A stretch of DNA of 64,000 bases from Talinum fruticosum (Eukaryota; Streptophyta; Magnoliopsida; Caryophyllales; Talinaceae), in assembly GCA_021018815.1 (NCBI GenBank), contig JAITYX010000054.1, positions 2,728,001 to 2,792,000 on the forward strand, read 5' to 3'. Positions 11,501 through 21,444 of this stretch are shown one piece after another; position 1 is the first letter of the stretch, and each line of letters opens with the position of its first letter. The translations under genes and the position numbers were made by a program. Under the pieces are notes generated by a model. It had not been told where the DNA came from. It did not search any database and was given only the letters and a program-made list of their open reading frames with translations.

Positions 11501-11888
11501 GAATCATATCATGATTCGGGGATTTATGCAATGCGACACATGGAGACGTACAAGGGAGATCCCGACAAATGGGATACTTGGATTTAAGAAATGCAATGTA
11601 AGTTGAAATACTTTTTGAGTTTATAAGATGTTATTGATTGAGTTTCTTATATTTCTTTTTTCCTTCCACAGGATGCATTGTTGAAGAAATTGAGGGCCAA
11701 ATATTGCTACAATATCATCGTCAATGATCAAAATGAACTTTCTTCTTTAAATGAAAATAAGTGTCAAAATTACCAAAATAGAATTATAAAAGAGGTGTCC
11801 TTCGAGTGGCTTTCAATTGGAGAATGAGCAGGAAGGTGCTCCTGCAAAAAGGAGAAGTGGGAGGGTACGTGCTAACATCAAGGGCTAG
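8515..11888 (+). pseudogene. Ulp1/C48-like protease gene carried by a MULE, decayed
   Basis: Conserved segments appear in order: MRKKRIKTFAHKNYKR (8515-8601, donor GTACGT); IPSRLSRWLVENFDT...LGFQRGP (8827 on); NFVVYVVTCIIKGHQ to RGSILFLM (9120-9331, donor); LCYVDRVFFKTRVIGRRFP (from 9437); a spacer exon with GFWEACIELAKTYDRTFGPGN (near 10080); IFFPIFHDRRYFVVCFN...EIIDN (11094-11185); DSGIYAMRHMETYKGDP (near 11515-11565); and a basic tail RRSGRVRANIKG with TAG at 11886-11888. This matches the Ulp1-type cysteine-protease genes of plant MULEs; Ulp1 enzymes cleave SUMO-like modifiers. Lesions include TGA at 8710, a two-base frame change near 8795, frame breaks near 9530, and TAG near 11187. The usual catalytic Cys reads Ser, and the residue before the Tyr expected to follow the catalytic His is Arg. 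The product cannot be an active protease. Exon limits between 10504 and 11888 are approximate. Confidence 0.75.
9701..9760 (+). repeat. ~20-bp minisatellite, about three units (intron)
   Basis: Blocks with cores GAGTGTACCTTTTG, GAGGCTACCTTTTC and a decayed GCAGGGTCTTTT follow one another in the intron between donor 9660 and the acceptor near 9780. The last block runs into a poly-T tract that ends at the acceptor. Confidence 0.6.
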
Positions 11889-12129
11889 GTTAATCTTTCG
11901 TTTAGATTTTTTTAGGGGTTGTTTTGTTTATTTTAGTAGGAATTAATCTTGTGTTTTCTATTGGAGCACGCAAATTATAGCATTATGCTATTTGTCGGTT
12001 TGAGCTGTATAGTATATCATCGAAACATCTACATTAAGAGATGATGTTCAACTTTAATTGCAAAAGGTATATATTTTGGTATATATGTTTTTCATGCTTT
12101 TGTAAAGATCGGTGTATATGAACTTAAGT
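11889..12129. other. 3' region of the Ulp1-like gene; nothing else seen
   Basis: An AT-rich stretch follows the stop of the Ulp1-like gene. No coding feature or repeat is recognised before the LTR-like fragment at about 12130. Confidence 0.5.
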
Positions 12130-12360
12130 TTTATTTTGAATGTAAAAGCCCTAAGTGAATACTCCGAGCATGTGGCTCGTTGAGTTGTGTTTGTGATACT
12201 CCGAGCGTGTGGCTTGTTGAGTTTATAATTGTGTTTCATGCGGGGTTGGGGCTTTAAGCCTATGGGATTAGCCATATTACGGAGGAAACTCTGCCGAAAT
12301 TTCGGAAAAACCTTCGGAAACCTAGAACCGCGCATCCGTCAATCTAAGAAAGGGTTATTA
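12130..12360 (+). repeat. Fragment resembling the 3' part of the Tekay-like LTR at 25926-29324
   Basis: The segment carries two spaced copies of a TACTCCGAGCRTGTGGCTYGTTGAG-like motif (no longer run quoted). These are followed by GGCTTTAAGCCTA and CCGAAATTTCGG blocks. The minus strand of about 26040-26230, near the end of the large LTR, shows the same order with similar spacing. The fragment reads on plus while the big LTR reads on minus. Its limits are estimated by eye. Confidence 0.45.
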
Positions 12361-12424
12361 ACCCCAAGTTGAGAACTTAAGTAGCCTTAGGGTTATAAAA
12401 TTAGAAGATTATATAATAAATTTG

Positions 12425-12525
12425 AAAAAGGTTCACTATAGTAGTAGAGAAAAGATTCACTGTAATATGGAAAAGGTTCACTGAAATTTCATAAAAAGGT
12501 CCCCTGTAATTTAGAAAAAGTCATG
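12425..12525 (-). repeat. ~20-bp minisatellite, reverse orientation, left of the palindrome array
   Basis: About four units of the form GAAAAGGTTCACTGNAAT run in tandem (GGTTCACTAT, GATTCACTGT, GGTTCACTGA, GGTCCCCTGT). On the minus strand one reads ACAGGGGACCTTTTT, nearly identical to the unit at 8333-8346. It is therefore the same repeat in the other orientation. Confidence 0.65.
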
Positions 12526-12570
12526 TATCATGACCTTTGATGAAAGTGATGAAGAGGAGAGTTCAGAGTT

Positions 12571-12945
12571 TTCGCACGGTGCCCCGTGCGAGTCGCACGC
12601 CCGTGCGAATCGTACGAGAGTTCACGATTTTCGCACGGTACACCGTGCGGAATACGCACGGCCGTGCGTATCGTCCGAAGAGTTCGAGTGAGTTCAGAGT
12701 TTTCGCACGGTGCCCCGTGCAAAAGATGCACGGCCGTGCGAATCGTCCGGAGAGTTCAGAGTTTTCGCACGGTACACCGTGCGGAATCCGCACGGCCGTG
12801 CGTATCGTCCGGAGAGTGCAGAGTGAGTTCGGAGTTTTCGCATGGTGCCCCGTGCGGAAGTCGCACTGCCGTGCGCATCGTCCGGAGAGTTCAGAGTTTT
12901 CGCACGGTACCCGTGCGAAATCCGCACGGCCGTGCGACTAATGTT
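12571..12945. repeat. GC-rich array of nested palindromes with an alternating period
   Basis: Six units begin with (T)TTTCGCACGG- or CATGG-like heads at 12572, 12631, 12703, 12765, 12838 and 12900, giving spacings of 59, 72, 62, 73 and 62. Units therefore alternate, with a higher-order period near 133 bp. Each unit carries two dyads: an outer one (GCACGGTGCCCCGTGC or CACGGTACACCGTG) and CGCACGGCCGTGCG, a perfect 14-bp palindrome in the better units. The array is CpG-dense in AT-rich surroundings. It lies between the 3' ends of the two convergent genes, flanked on both sides by the ~20-bp minisatellite. The open frames on both strands arise from lack of stop codons and are not genes. Confidence 0.9.
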
Positions 12946-12974
12946 TCGGCGGTTATTTAAGTTTTTCTCTCAAC

Positions 12975-13070
12975 AACCCTAGGAAAAAGTACACTGCAAT
13001 AGAGAAAAGGTTCACTGCAGTAGAGAAAAGGTTCAACTGCGACAGAGAAAAAGTACACTAAAGTTCTAGA
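12975..13070 (-). repeat. ~20-bp minisatellite, reverse orientation, right of the palindrome array
   Basis: Four units read GAAAAAGTACACTGCAATA, GAAAAGGTTCACTGCAGTA, GAAAAGGTTCAACTGCGACA and GAAAAAGTACACTAAAG. Unit length is 20-22 bases. Orientation is the same as at 12425-12525. Confidence 0.7.
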
Positions 13071-13258
13071 AAAATTTCTTCAATGATCACAATCTATTAC
13101 CGTGTAAGTTTTTAATAATAACCAATAAATGTACCATATATGTTTTAATAATATAAAGGTGCTCAAAAAAGTTCTTCAATATCGACATCTTCAATGATCA
13201 ATTTGCAATCATCAATGAATTCCTTGTATGTTCTTCAACATTCACAACATGTCTTCAC

Positions 13259-16025
13259 TCAATTCTTTGGAATGTTTGGGCTTATGTTAAGAGGACTAAT
13301 GCTATTTGTGGCTTGCTTTGAAGCATTCTTCTTTCTTGCCTTCACTTGATTGCTCATCTTTTTAGCTATGCTCACTTTTCTTTTATTTCTTTACCCTTTC
13401 TCCCTTGTCTTATTGGGATTTTGGACTATTCCTCTTGAGTTTGCATTTTCCTCTTCGATCCACAATGGTATATTGGGCCAATATCCTTTTCAAGAGCATC
13501 CTTAGCCTTTCCAAACAATTCGTCCCAAAAAGCTCTTGTTTTCTCATTTGTGGCAGATGCAATTATGAGGGTACTAAATTTTCACAGTGCTTGCAACCGC
13601 CAAGCCGATGACGAAGTGCCGGTAGATTTGCTTGAAACATCTTGCATTATTAGCACCTCCCCAAGCCTTTATGTTTTTCCTCCATCTATCCAATATATAT
13701 TTCTCGGGTATCTTCTTGACACAATACATGTTAAATATCCTCAAGATATGGAAGCACGAAATTCCCATTTCATCAAATTTTTGCATGTACAAGAAGTCTG
13801 TTTCATTGACCCAATTGATGTTAACAATGTGGAAAAAGTCATCAACTTGTTCCCTCCATACTCTATATGTTAAACATGAAGCGGTCTCTTGAATTTTGGG
13901 CTGTGCACAAGATACTCCTTTTTGTACTCTTGCTGAAAAATATGATACGCTTCAGCCGTATACACTTCCGTTGCGTGAATCAATATATGTACATGGGCAA
14001 AATAGGTTTCGGCCGTCCATCCCAACAATCATAGTCTTTTCCGTTCTCTTTACTTCTCCACTCAGCTACCACATCAAGAAAGTTATTATAAAATTCACAA
14101 AGATTAGTAGTTGCTTGAAGTCTGCAAGAAATTGAGCGATTGGTTGATTCTACCATCCGGGAAGATAAGATGCTCTCCGGAAAAAAATCTTTACCAAAAG
14201 CCGGACACCAATGATGTCTACTTCTATGAAGCTTCTTGAGCCAATCATTTTCAGCACAATTGTATTCTGTAGTCAACACTGGGAAAATCAAAAGAAAACA
14301 AAAGGATGCGGTGAGTGGTGATAAGGCAAATGTTTGAATAATGATTAATTAATTTGGAAAAGAAGCTACAATGAAGCTCTTACCTAGTCCAATAATGATT
14401 AAACTCTTCTTCGAGTATCACAACCCATGAGTACATGGTTGAATTTGTCTGTGAAATTCTTCCGACATCTCAACATTCTTATATGATTCTTTGAATTTTC
14501 AATAATATGCCACACACATAGTCCGTGATGTGCTTGCGGAAATACCACTTTGATAGCGGCAGCAATGGAAGGTGCTTGGTCTGTCATTATAGTCCTAGGA
14601 TGCTTTCCACCCATTGATTCCAAGAAAGTTTGAAAAAGCCAGATAAATGACTCTATCCTTTCATTCAAAATGAACCCACATCCAAGCATTATATTCTTAT
14701 TGTGATGGTTTATTCCAACAAACGGTGCACATATCATGTCGTATTTATTAGTCCCGTATGTGGTGTCAAATATAATAACATCTCCAAAGAGATCATAATC
14801 TTCTCTCATCATGCTATCCCTCCAAAAATGCTAGTGATACTTGATCCTTCGCCAAGTTCAAAGTCAAAGTAAAAGTTGACATCCTCAACTTTCCTTTTCC
14901 TCAATATTCCCATTAAAGTGTTACTATCGATACCGTCCAAGTGCTTTCTTTTATCTGCAGCAAGCATATTATATGCATCTCTGATGGTAAACCCGAGGGC
15001 GGGTGAGCCGCCTACCTCCTTCTTCAATAATTTCACGGTATCGAAACTTTTATTCTATATGATTTCATTAGTTTCGAGTAACTCTAATTCAGCACTAGTC
15101 ACTTTTCGTTGAGATTTCATAAAGTGACGTTTGTTCACATTGCAAAATGGATGATTGTGCAGCTTATCATGTCTCACGACAGTCCACACACCATTTACGT
15201 CTACCGAGAACCGAACCATTGCTTTGCAACCAACTCGTGTGACTTTCTTGACGTATGCCCTTTTGTCACCTTCGACTTCATTTTTCCCACTTTGTCTCTT
15301 ACTTCCTTGTTTCGCACAACAATACTTCTTCATAGTTATACCAGTGCCATCTGTTCTAGGTCCGTTATTGTGGCGACGAATGTTGAATCCCACCATTAAA
15401 CCATAATTGTTATACATATCATATGCTTATTGCTCGGAGTTGACCGTTTTCCCCATTAATTCAAATTCAACATTCTCTTTGTATAATTTCTCAGTAAGAT
15501 TTTGATTTTGAGGATCTGCAATTTAGGTTAATAACTTATAAGAGAAATAAAATAGAACAACTTGAATAGGTAAAAACTGTTATTAGTCGTTTATATTGTT
15601 TGTTAATCTAGTGTACCTTTAACATTTCGAAGTGTATCTTTAGCGAGTAAATTAGTGTACCTTTAATGGGTCGAAGTGTATCTTTTTATACCTCGTGATT
15701 TAACTTTTAAGAATATTGTCTTTAAGGAATTTTATCAAACATGTAACGTGTAGTAATATGAAAACTAACAAATTAACACAAGTTACACAAGCAATATAAC
15801 TTCAGCATGATTCTAATAACTCATATATTTAACATAAATCATACGTAACTTCGGGTTCAGTCGTTGTTCTCCTTCTTCAATTTCTTCTTCCATTGCATCA
15901 GGTTCAGGCTGTTGTTCAACTTCTAATTCAGCGAGGTTCAGGTTCTTGTTCAACCTCTCATAATTGTAATTCTTCCATCGGTAATAGCTCGCTTCAGCAA
16001 TTCTATTATCTTCAGAATCCATCAA
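13259..16025 (-). pseudogene. FAR1/FHY3-like MULE transposase, decayed
   Basis: Domains run in the expected order on the minus strand. They are: an acidic N-terminal exon (16025 to ~15850, MDSEDNRIAEASYY...); an intron holding a minisatellite; a FAR1 DNA-binding domain (~15520-15060, YNNYGLMVGFNIRR, TRVGCKAMVRF, HNHPF); the MULE catalytic domain (~14860-14400, DTTYGTNKYDMICAPFVGINHH, MTDQAPSIAAAI, HGLCVWHI); an intron (~14384-14280); a C-terminal helical part (~14279-13980); and a SWIM-type zinc finger (~13800-13740, C-x-C then GISCFHIL). A basic tail ends in TGA at 13261-13259. Lesions seen: a stop just before YDMYNNY, TAG at about 15056, a missing base in the T-run at about 14827, an extra base near 14405, a frame break near 13984 and a one-base loss in the A-run inside the SWIM motif. 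It once drove excision and insertion of this element; no intact product is possible now. Confidence 0.85.
15611..15695 (+). repeat. ~21-bp minisatellite, four units, in a transposase intron
   Basis: Units TAGTGTACCTTTAACATTTCG, AAGTGTATCTTTAGC..., TAGTGTACCTTTAATGGGTC and AAGTGTATCTTTTTATACC alternate in a two-type pattern. They share the GTACCTTT core with the repeats in the Ulp1-like gene. They lie in the intron after the first transposase exon. Confidence 0.65.
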
Positions 16026-16243
16026 TTGCTACTCGATTAGGGTTTGGTTTGCAGCAATTAAGTGTGATTTGAAAATCAATTAGAGAAATATTTATCTTCA
16101 GTGCGGTTGGGGGAATGGGCTTTGGAAAGCATCGGTGAGGATTGCTGGAGCATGATATCACGGAAAGCATAGTGAGGATTGGGCTTTGGAAAATATCGGC
16201 GTGGCCCATTTATACTTTAGCTATATTATATACCCTATGCACG

Positions 16244-16273
16244 GTGCAAGGTACACACGGTTGTACCTTGCAC
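16244..16273. repeat. Perfect hairpin upstream of the transposase gene
   Basis: Arms of 12 bp (GTGCAAGGTACA and its reverse complement TGTACCTTGCAC) flank six bases. On the minus strand it precedes TATATAATATAG and AGTATAAATGG, both TATA-like, so it sits at the 5' edge of the transposase promoter. Its placement mirrors the hairpin at 5472-5499. Confidence 0.7.
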
Positions 16274-16516
16274 TTTTTGGGCTGTTGCACGCCTCTCTCT
16301 CTGCCGCTAACATAACCATGCCTCTCTCTCTCTCTCCTCTCACACCACTCTCTCTCCTAAAGCTACCATTTGTTCAGCCTCTCTCACTCTCTCCTCTAAA
16401 TTTCTTCACATGTCTCTCTATCACAACTCTCACGACTCTCTCCTCCGAAGCTTCCATTGTTACAACCTCTCTCTTTCCCTTCTAAATTTCATCACGTCAC
16501 TCTCCTCTAAAGCTTA
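16274..16516. other. Pyrimidine-rich (TCTCTC) spacer; no gene
   Basis: The plus strand is dominated by CTCTCT runs from about 16291 to 16480. The open frame across it is low-complexity and not supported as coding. It may belong to the outer part of the MULE. Confidence 0.5.
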
Positions 16517-16828
16517 GTGACTAAAGCCCAGCCCAGGAGAGGCAGGAGACAAGCACCACCGACCGGTCAGCCGGTCACCGGCCGGAGGTCGCGAGGCGAG
16601 GCTATTTAGAGCGCAGAGAGAAGCGGAGGCTTGCAAAATCACGGTCAATGCGGGTCATATGAGTCAATCGAGCCATCCGATTTAGACCGGTTATTTCCGG
16701 TTCAATTGCCGGAACTACCATCCGGTCCGATTACGTTAACGAAGCCTACTATAAGGCTCCTCGGTGCTAGAAACCCACTTCCAAGTACCTCAACATTTGA
16801 TGCAACCTATTAGAAGGACTTTAGTCAC
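16517..16828. mobile_element. Candidate MITE with short inverted ends
   Basis: GTGACTAAAG (16517-16526) is exactly matched by CTTTAGTCAC (16819-16828). Ends of this type occur on plant MITEs. The inverted repeat is only 10 bp and I see no clear target duplication, so this is tentative. The interior is GC-rich on the left (CCGGTCAGCCGGTCACCGG). Confidence 0.3.
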
Positions 16829-17814
16829 CATTTTTATTAAAATTTTCTGCCCTCCACTTTTTAAAATTTTAGTGTTTGACCTAATATAATGTTAATTGTA
16901 TCCGTAATATTGTATGCATTATTATTGTTATATTATGTATTAAGAGAGTTGCTCTATCTGGTATTAGAGCTTATGTTGTCTTATTAATAATTATAATTAG
17001 TTATAAGTAATGTTTTTAATTAATATAAAAATGTAGTAACCTCGAATATATATAGTTTTCTTCTAAATAATACTAAGGTTATCTCTAACCTATAAGGTTT
17101 ATTTGTTTTCGTTTATAAAATGCACACCTAACAGTATTTATATTAACATTGAACACTTGTCTCCTTTTTCATTACAAATAAATAGTATTGATATTATTTG
17201 CTTTTAAAAAAATCAAGGTAAAGTTTACTTTTAATTACTATTATAAGTTATTTTATTATGCAATTACCTTTATTCATTCTTTTATGCACCTATTTTCTAA
17301 CCTTACTTTGTTTTATGAGGGCATAATTAATTACCAGAATGTACTAATCTCCCATATTACTTCAGTTTCCCATACCCTTTAGTATTTTAAAACATCCTCA
17401 ATTTTTCTCCTAATCTCACGATTAGGTCAAATTGTCATCTAAATTAATCCATGTCCTTCATACGTAAATTGTCCATAATTTTTCTTTAATCTCAGTATAT
17501 CCAACATATACCAACTATCACCGGATCTTCCTAAATTCCATGAACCAAACACAAACAAACCATAATCCAACTTTAATCTCCAAACAGAAAAAGAAGAATA
17601 AATGATTACAACTTAAATACTCAAGTTAAAAAAACTCGAATCGAAAAATTACCCTAAGAAATTAAATTAACATAACCGAATCCGAAAATTTTACCCTAAG
17701 CAATTAGATGGAGGAGGTTAATTTAAGAGGGGTTTTTGTGATGATTGAAGGTTGGAGGGTTGAAAATCGGAGGATGACCGGATCGAAACGAGCAGGCGGC
17801 CGCGGTCGAAGCGA
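16829..17814. other. AT-rich non-coding stretch; nothing recognised
   Basis: No domain-bearing ORF, tandem repeat or terminal structure was recognised. The last ~110 bases begin the GC-rich zone that continues into the ORF at 17815-18240. Confidence 0.5.
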
Positions 17815-18240
17815 TCATCGGGAACAACGAACGGCACCGGTGACCAATAGAAGGCGTTCGAGGGCGGACGAGCTCGGCGGCACGAGCAGCCGAGACCAAC
17901 CGGGTAAAATCAGGGCGAAACAGCGCAAAAACTCGGGCAGAGATGGGAGTGAGGACGGTGGTGTGCTCGGTGTTTGGTGGTTGGGGCGGCGACAGCGCGG
18001 CGGTGGGTAGTAGCGGTGGCTGTCGGTGGTGTTGTGGTGGTGTTTCCGGTGCTCGAGATGGAAGTTAAGAGGGAGGCGGAGGAGGCTAGTGAAGAAAGGG
18101 GTGCGTTTTGGGTGTTTGATGAGGAGATCGGTGAAGACGATGGTGATGGTGATGGTGCCGGTGGTGGCGGTCGGCGCGGCTAGAATGCCGCCGAAGCTGT
18201 CGGTTGGCGGTGAAAACGGGAAAGGTGCAGAGGTAGGCAT
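17815..18240 (-). CDS. Unrecognised 141-codon ORF in a GC-rich leader-like segment
   Basis: A single minus-strand frame begins MPTSAPFPFSPPTDSFGGIL and is rich in P, T, S, R and H. I recognise no domain. It follows, on the same strand, a TATA box about 85 bases upstream and a leader ending TCTTTCTCTCTCTCTAG. The arrangement looks like a transcribed 5' end, of either a small gene or a transposon leader. The composition (GC-rich, low complexity) means chance openness is a real alternative. There is no downstream exon that I can identify. Confidence 0.25.
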   Translation of the reverse strand: MPTSAPFPFSPPTDSFGGILAAPTATTGTITITIVFTDLLIKHPKRTPFFTSLLRLPLNFHLEHRKHHHNTTDSHRYYPPPRCRRPNHQTPSTPPSSLPSLPEFLRCFALILPGWSRLLVPPSSSALERLLLVTGAVRCSR

Positions 18241-18323
18241 CCGGGGGGCTAGAGAGAGAGAAAGAGTTGGTTGTGAGTCGGTATTTAGGTTTAGGAAATA
18301 TGATAGTTTTAGGTTTCCTTACG

Positions 18324-18331
18324 CTTTTATA
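18324..18331 (-). promoter_or_regulatory. TATA box for a minus-strand transcript
   Basis: On the minus strand the sequence reads CGTATAAAAGCG, a strong plant TATA box. About 30-80 bases downstream is a C/T-rich leader and then the ATG at 18240. Confidence 0.5.
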
Positions 18332-18572
18332 CGTCCTCTTGCTTCCTCTCTCACTCGGGCCGACCTGCTACTTCAAATTCTGGGGCCCAATTCCTTAGCA
18401 AGCTATCTTTTTATTTCAGCCCAATCTTAATCCCATCCTTAATCTCCATCCCACTTCTTATCTAAATCCAATCCCTCGTGCTTATTAAATATTTCTCTAT
18501 TAAGCTTATCTTAATCTTTTTATTGTTAATAATATTAAGTTTACCACAAAAATTATATTAATTTTATTTGTA
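18332..18572. other. Upstream sequence between the TATA box and Helitron A; no gene
   Basis: Nothing coding is recognised. The base at 18572 is the A/T boundary at which Helitron A ends. Confidence 0.5.
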
Positions 18573-21392
18573 CTAGTCCGGACCCGTGCTATGCACGAAG
18601 CAATGTTGTACAATGCATAACTTAAGAAATTATTGAATTACGGAGCGATGTTGTACTTGTGAGTTTCTTTTTCTCGATCATTTGATTTTATTAAATGGTT
18701 TCACTTTCAACAACATTCTTATACATGTTATCCCCTCATAGTGAAAACGCTTTCGTAACTCATCAAAGTTATCGGAACCTAACACATAAAAATCATTAGA
18801 GCTCAAGCACATATTCATATTCCAATCATTCTAAATTTCAAAAGAATAAATAAATAATCTAAAATAATAAATAAAAAGAATTTTAAAAAATATTATTAAG
18901 GTTTTAAGATTACACTCGTGATTTAGAATATTAAGAAGTCAGGCTCCTCTAAAAGTCAAACAATTTAAATAATCCTAACTTATGCAATTATAGAAATAGT
19001 GTGACAATATGTTTAGGTATCAAAAGGTAAATATTATTAGCAAAAGGAATAATATATGATTGGTAAATATTGAGTTAGATGAACTATAGATGACAATAGA
19101 TATCATTATGTCACAAATTAATATTACAACACAAAGTACATCAAATCAATAAAAGAATATCAAACTTATAACTCATAACTCTCTACAAAGTCAATACTAA
19201 TTTAACTTAATTGACGCCTAGATAAATATTTATATGCAACCAACGTACTAAAACATCATTGACTTAAATATTACATGAACTCTTAAAAAGTATACATATA
19301 ACCATAATGGGATCTCTTTTTTTTAAAATTATAAGGTGGATATAATGATTTATCCATTCTTACCTACCTCTGCACAAAAAGATAATTAAATATTTAATAA
19401 CTACTTATATTGAGATTAATAGTGAAAAATATTATAATGATAGAAGTGATCAAAATATATTTAACAATAATAGGTAATTTGTATCATAGTAAAGGGCATG
19501 ATAGGTCAATTCGCGGTGTAGGGTAATAAAATCATCCGTATTTCATACTTATATTGAAAATTGATCGCGATTTTAGTAGTGAATCAATGGGGCAAAAATA
19601 TTGATACAATTGAGATTTTATAAATACATGTTTTACTCGATTAACAACCAATTGCTTCCCTCGAGACACAACTCTTCCTCTCAATTAATTAACATAAGAA
19701 GAGTAACATGAAATTCTATTTCAAGATGGCGAGGAGGTTTGATGGTAAATACTCATCTTTTAATAATTTAAAAACTTACAATAGTAAAAAATATGATTTA
19801 AATATGTCTGTCAATAATAAGTCACACATAGACATGTTAGGAAGAAACTATAATAAACTGTATTTGTAAAATAAAAAATGATCTGTATGTTGTGCAAAGA
19901 TTTTGAGACAAATGAATTTATTCGAAATCCTATGGGCTTAATATAAGTTGCCATATTAAGTTTGCAATCCTTTAAACATAACAAAAGTTACGAACTTAAA
20001 GTCGACAAATTACGAAGTGAAGTAATATAATTCCTAACTTTTTATTCATTACGTTTTATTCCACAACATATTTGAATAATAATTTTCTATCTTGTAGGAA
20101 TTTTTAAATATTAATATCAAGTATATATATAGTTGTTATATTTTTATTATATTAATTTATGATTTCTTAAAGTTTATTAAATCATTATGTATATAGGATG
20201 AATGTAATAACCAAATTGCTTCCTCACATAGTTAAATATTTAAATATTATTTTTATAACATGTTCCTGTTGATTTTAATTTAAAAAATTTTTATAATAAA
20301 TATATTTTGAACTAATACAATTTTATGGCACCAAGTCAAAAAACACCATCAACAATGAAAAATTAATACTGTTAGACAAAATTATTATATTTCGGGCCCT
20401 AAATAATATTGCATATCAATATACATAAAACTAAATGAGAGCTAATATATAATCCAAACCCTAGATATATAAATACATAACTATATATATTAATTTTATT
20501 TTATGTCTTAATATATTTTAATTTTCAGATTACTTTTCTATTCGTTTCTGTTATTTTTTAGTCAATTTGTTAGAAGTTAGAATAAAATTAGTCTTCTTCA
20601 GTTAATTTTATTTTTATGTTATTATAGGGTTTAGTTAAAGTCTTAATCTGTTAGTATTAATTTCTTAGTTTTTATAACTGATTTGATATTTTTTAGATTT
20701 TTTTTTCTAATTTAGGTTAAAGCAGGTCTTTAATTTAATAAATTTATAAATTTAGTTTCTTCATTTTGATTTTAGGTGTTTAGGATATATTCAGGTCCAG
20801 AAAATAATTTTAATATTCTGGTAATTTAATTATTTATTTTCTCATTTATTTAGTGTAGTTTATTATTTATTTTACTTTCTGTTTAAAATTATTTTTTTAT
20901 TTTATTATTTTTAATTCTGTTTAATTTTTCTGAAAAATTATAAATTTTTTTTGGGTTTTAGGTTACTTTTATATTTTTTCAAATTTTTGATTTAATTATA
21001 TAATTTTGTATATTTGTTATTTATTAATGTTCTAGTTGGTTTTGTTTTTATTTTCTATCTTCTATTTTTATGAATTAATGTATCATTAATTAGTATTTAA
21101 TTTTTATATTAAGATTAGATAATTTTAAAATATATAATTGATTTGATAATTTTTCAGACTTATTTACTAATTTAGGTTAAAGCATGTTTTTAATTTAATA
21201 AATTTATAAAATTAGTTTTTTCATTTTTATTTTAGGTTTTTAGGCTATTCGGTCCAGTAAAATAGTTTTAATATTTTGGTAATTTAATTATTTATTTTTG
21301 TATTTATTTAGTGCATTTTATTATTTGTTTAACTTTTTGTTAAGATTATGTTTTTATTTTATTATTTTTAATTTTATTTAATTTTTATGAAA

Positions 21393-21444
<52 letters not shown>

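Larger units (their letters stand above)
5472..16273. mobile_element. MULE-type transposon with convergent Ulp1-like and FAR1-like transposase genes (limits approximate)
   Basis: Two decayed genes converge: an Ulp1/C48-like gene on plus (conserved part 8515-11888) and a FAR1/MULE transposase on minus (16025-13259). Ulp1-like genes riding on Mutator-like elements are known in plants (for example Kaonashi-type MULEs), and MuDR has the same tail-to-tail plan. Introns of both genes and the spacer share a ~20-bp minisatellite, which supports one composite unit. The limits are set at the outermost hairpins (5472-5499 and 16244-16273). I found no long terminal inverted repeats or target duplication, so the true ends could be several hundred bases away. 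An alternative is two independent MULE fragments lying side by side. Confidence 0.5.

Noticed and set aside
12528..12960. Six overlapping open frames on both strands
   Set aside because: They translate the palindromic GC-rich array, which lacks stop codons by composition. No domain is present.
5260..16600. Search for long MULE terminal inverted repeats
   Set aside because: Only unrelated hairpins and TATATAATATA-like similarity were found at the two sides; no credible long inverted repeat.
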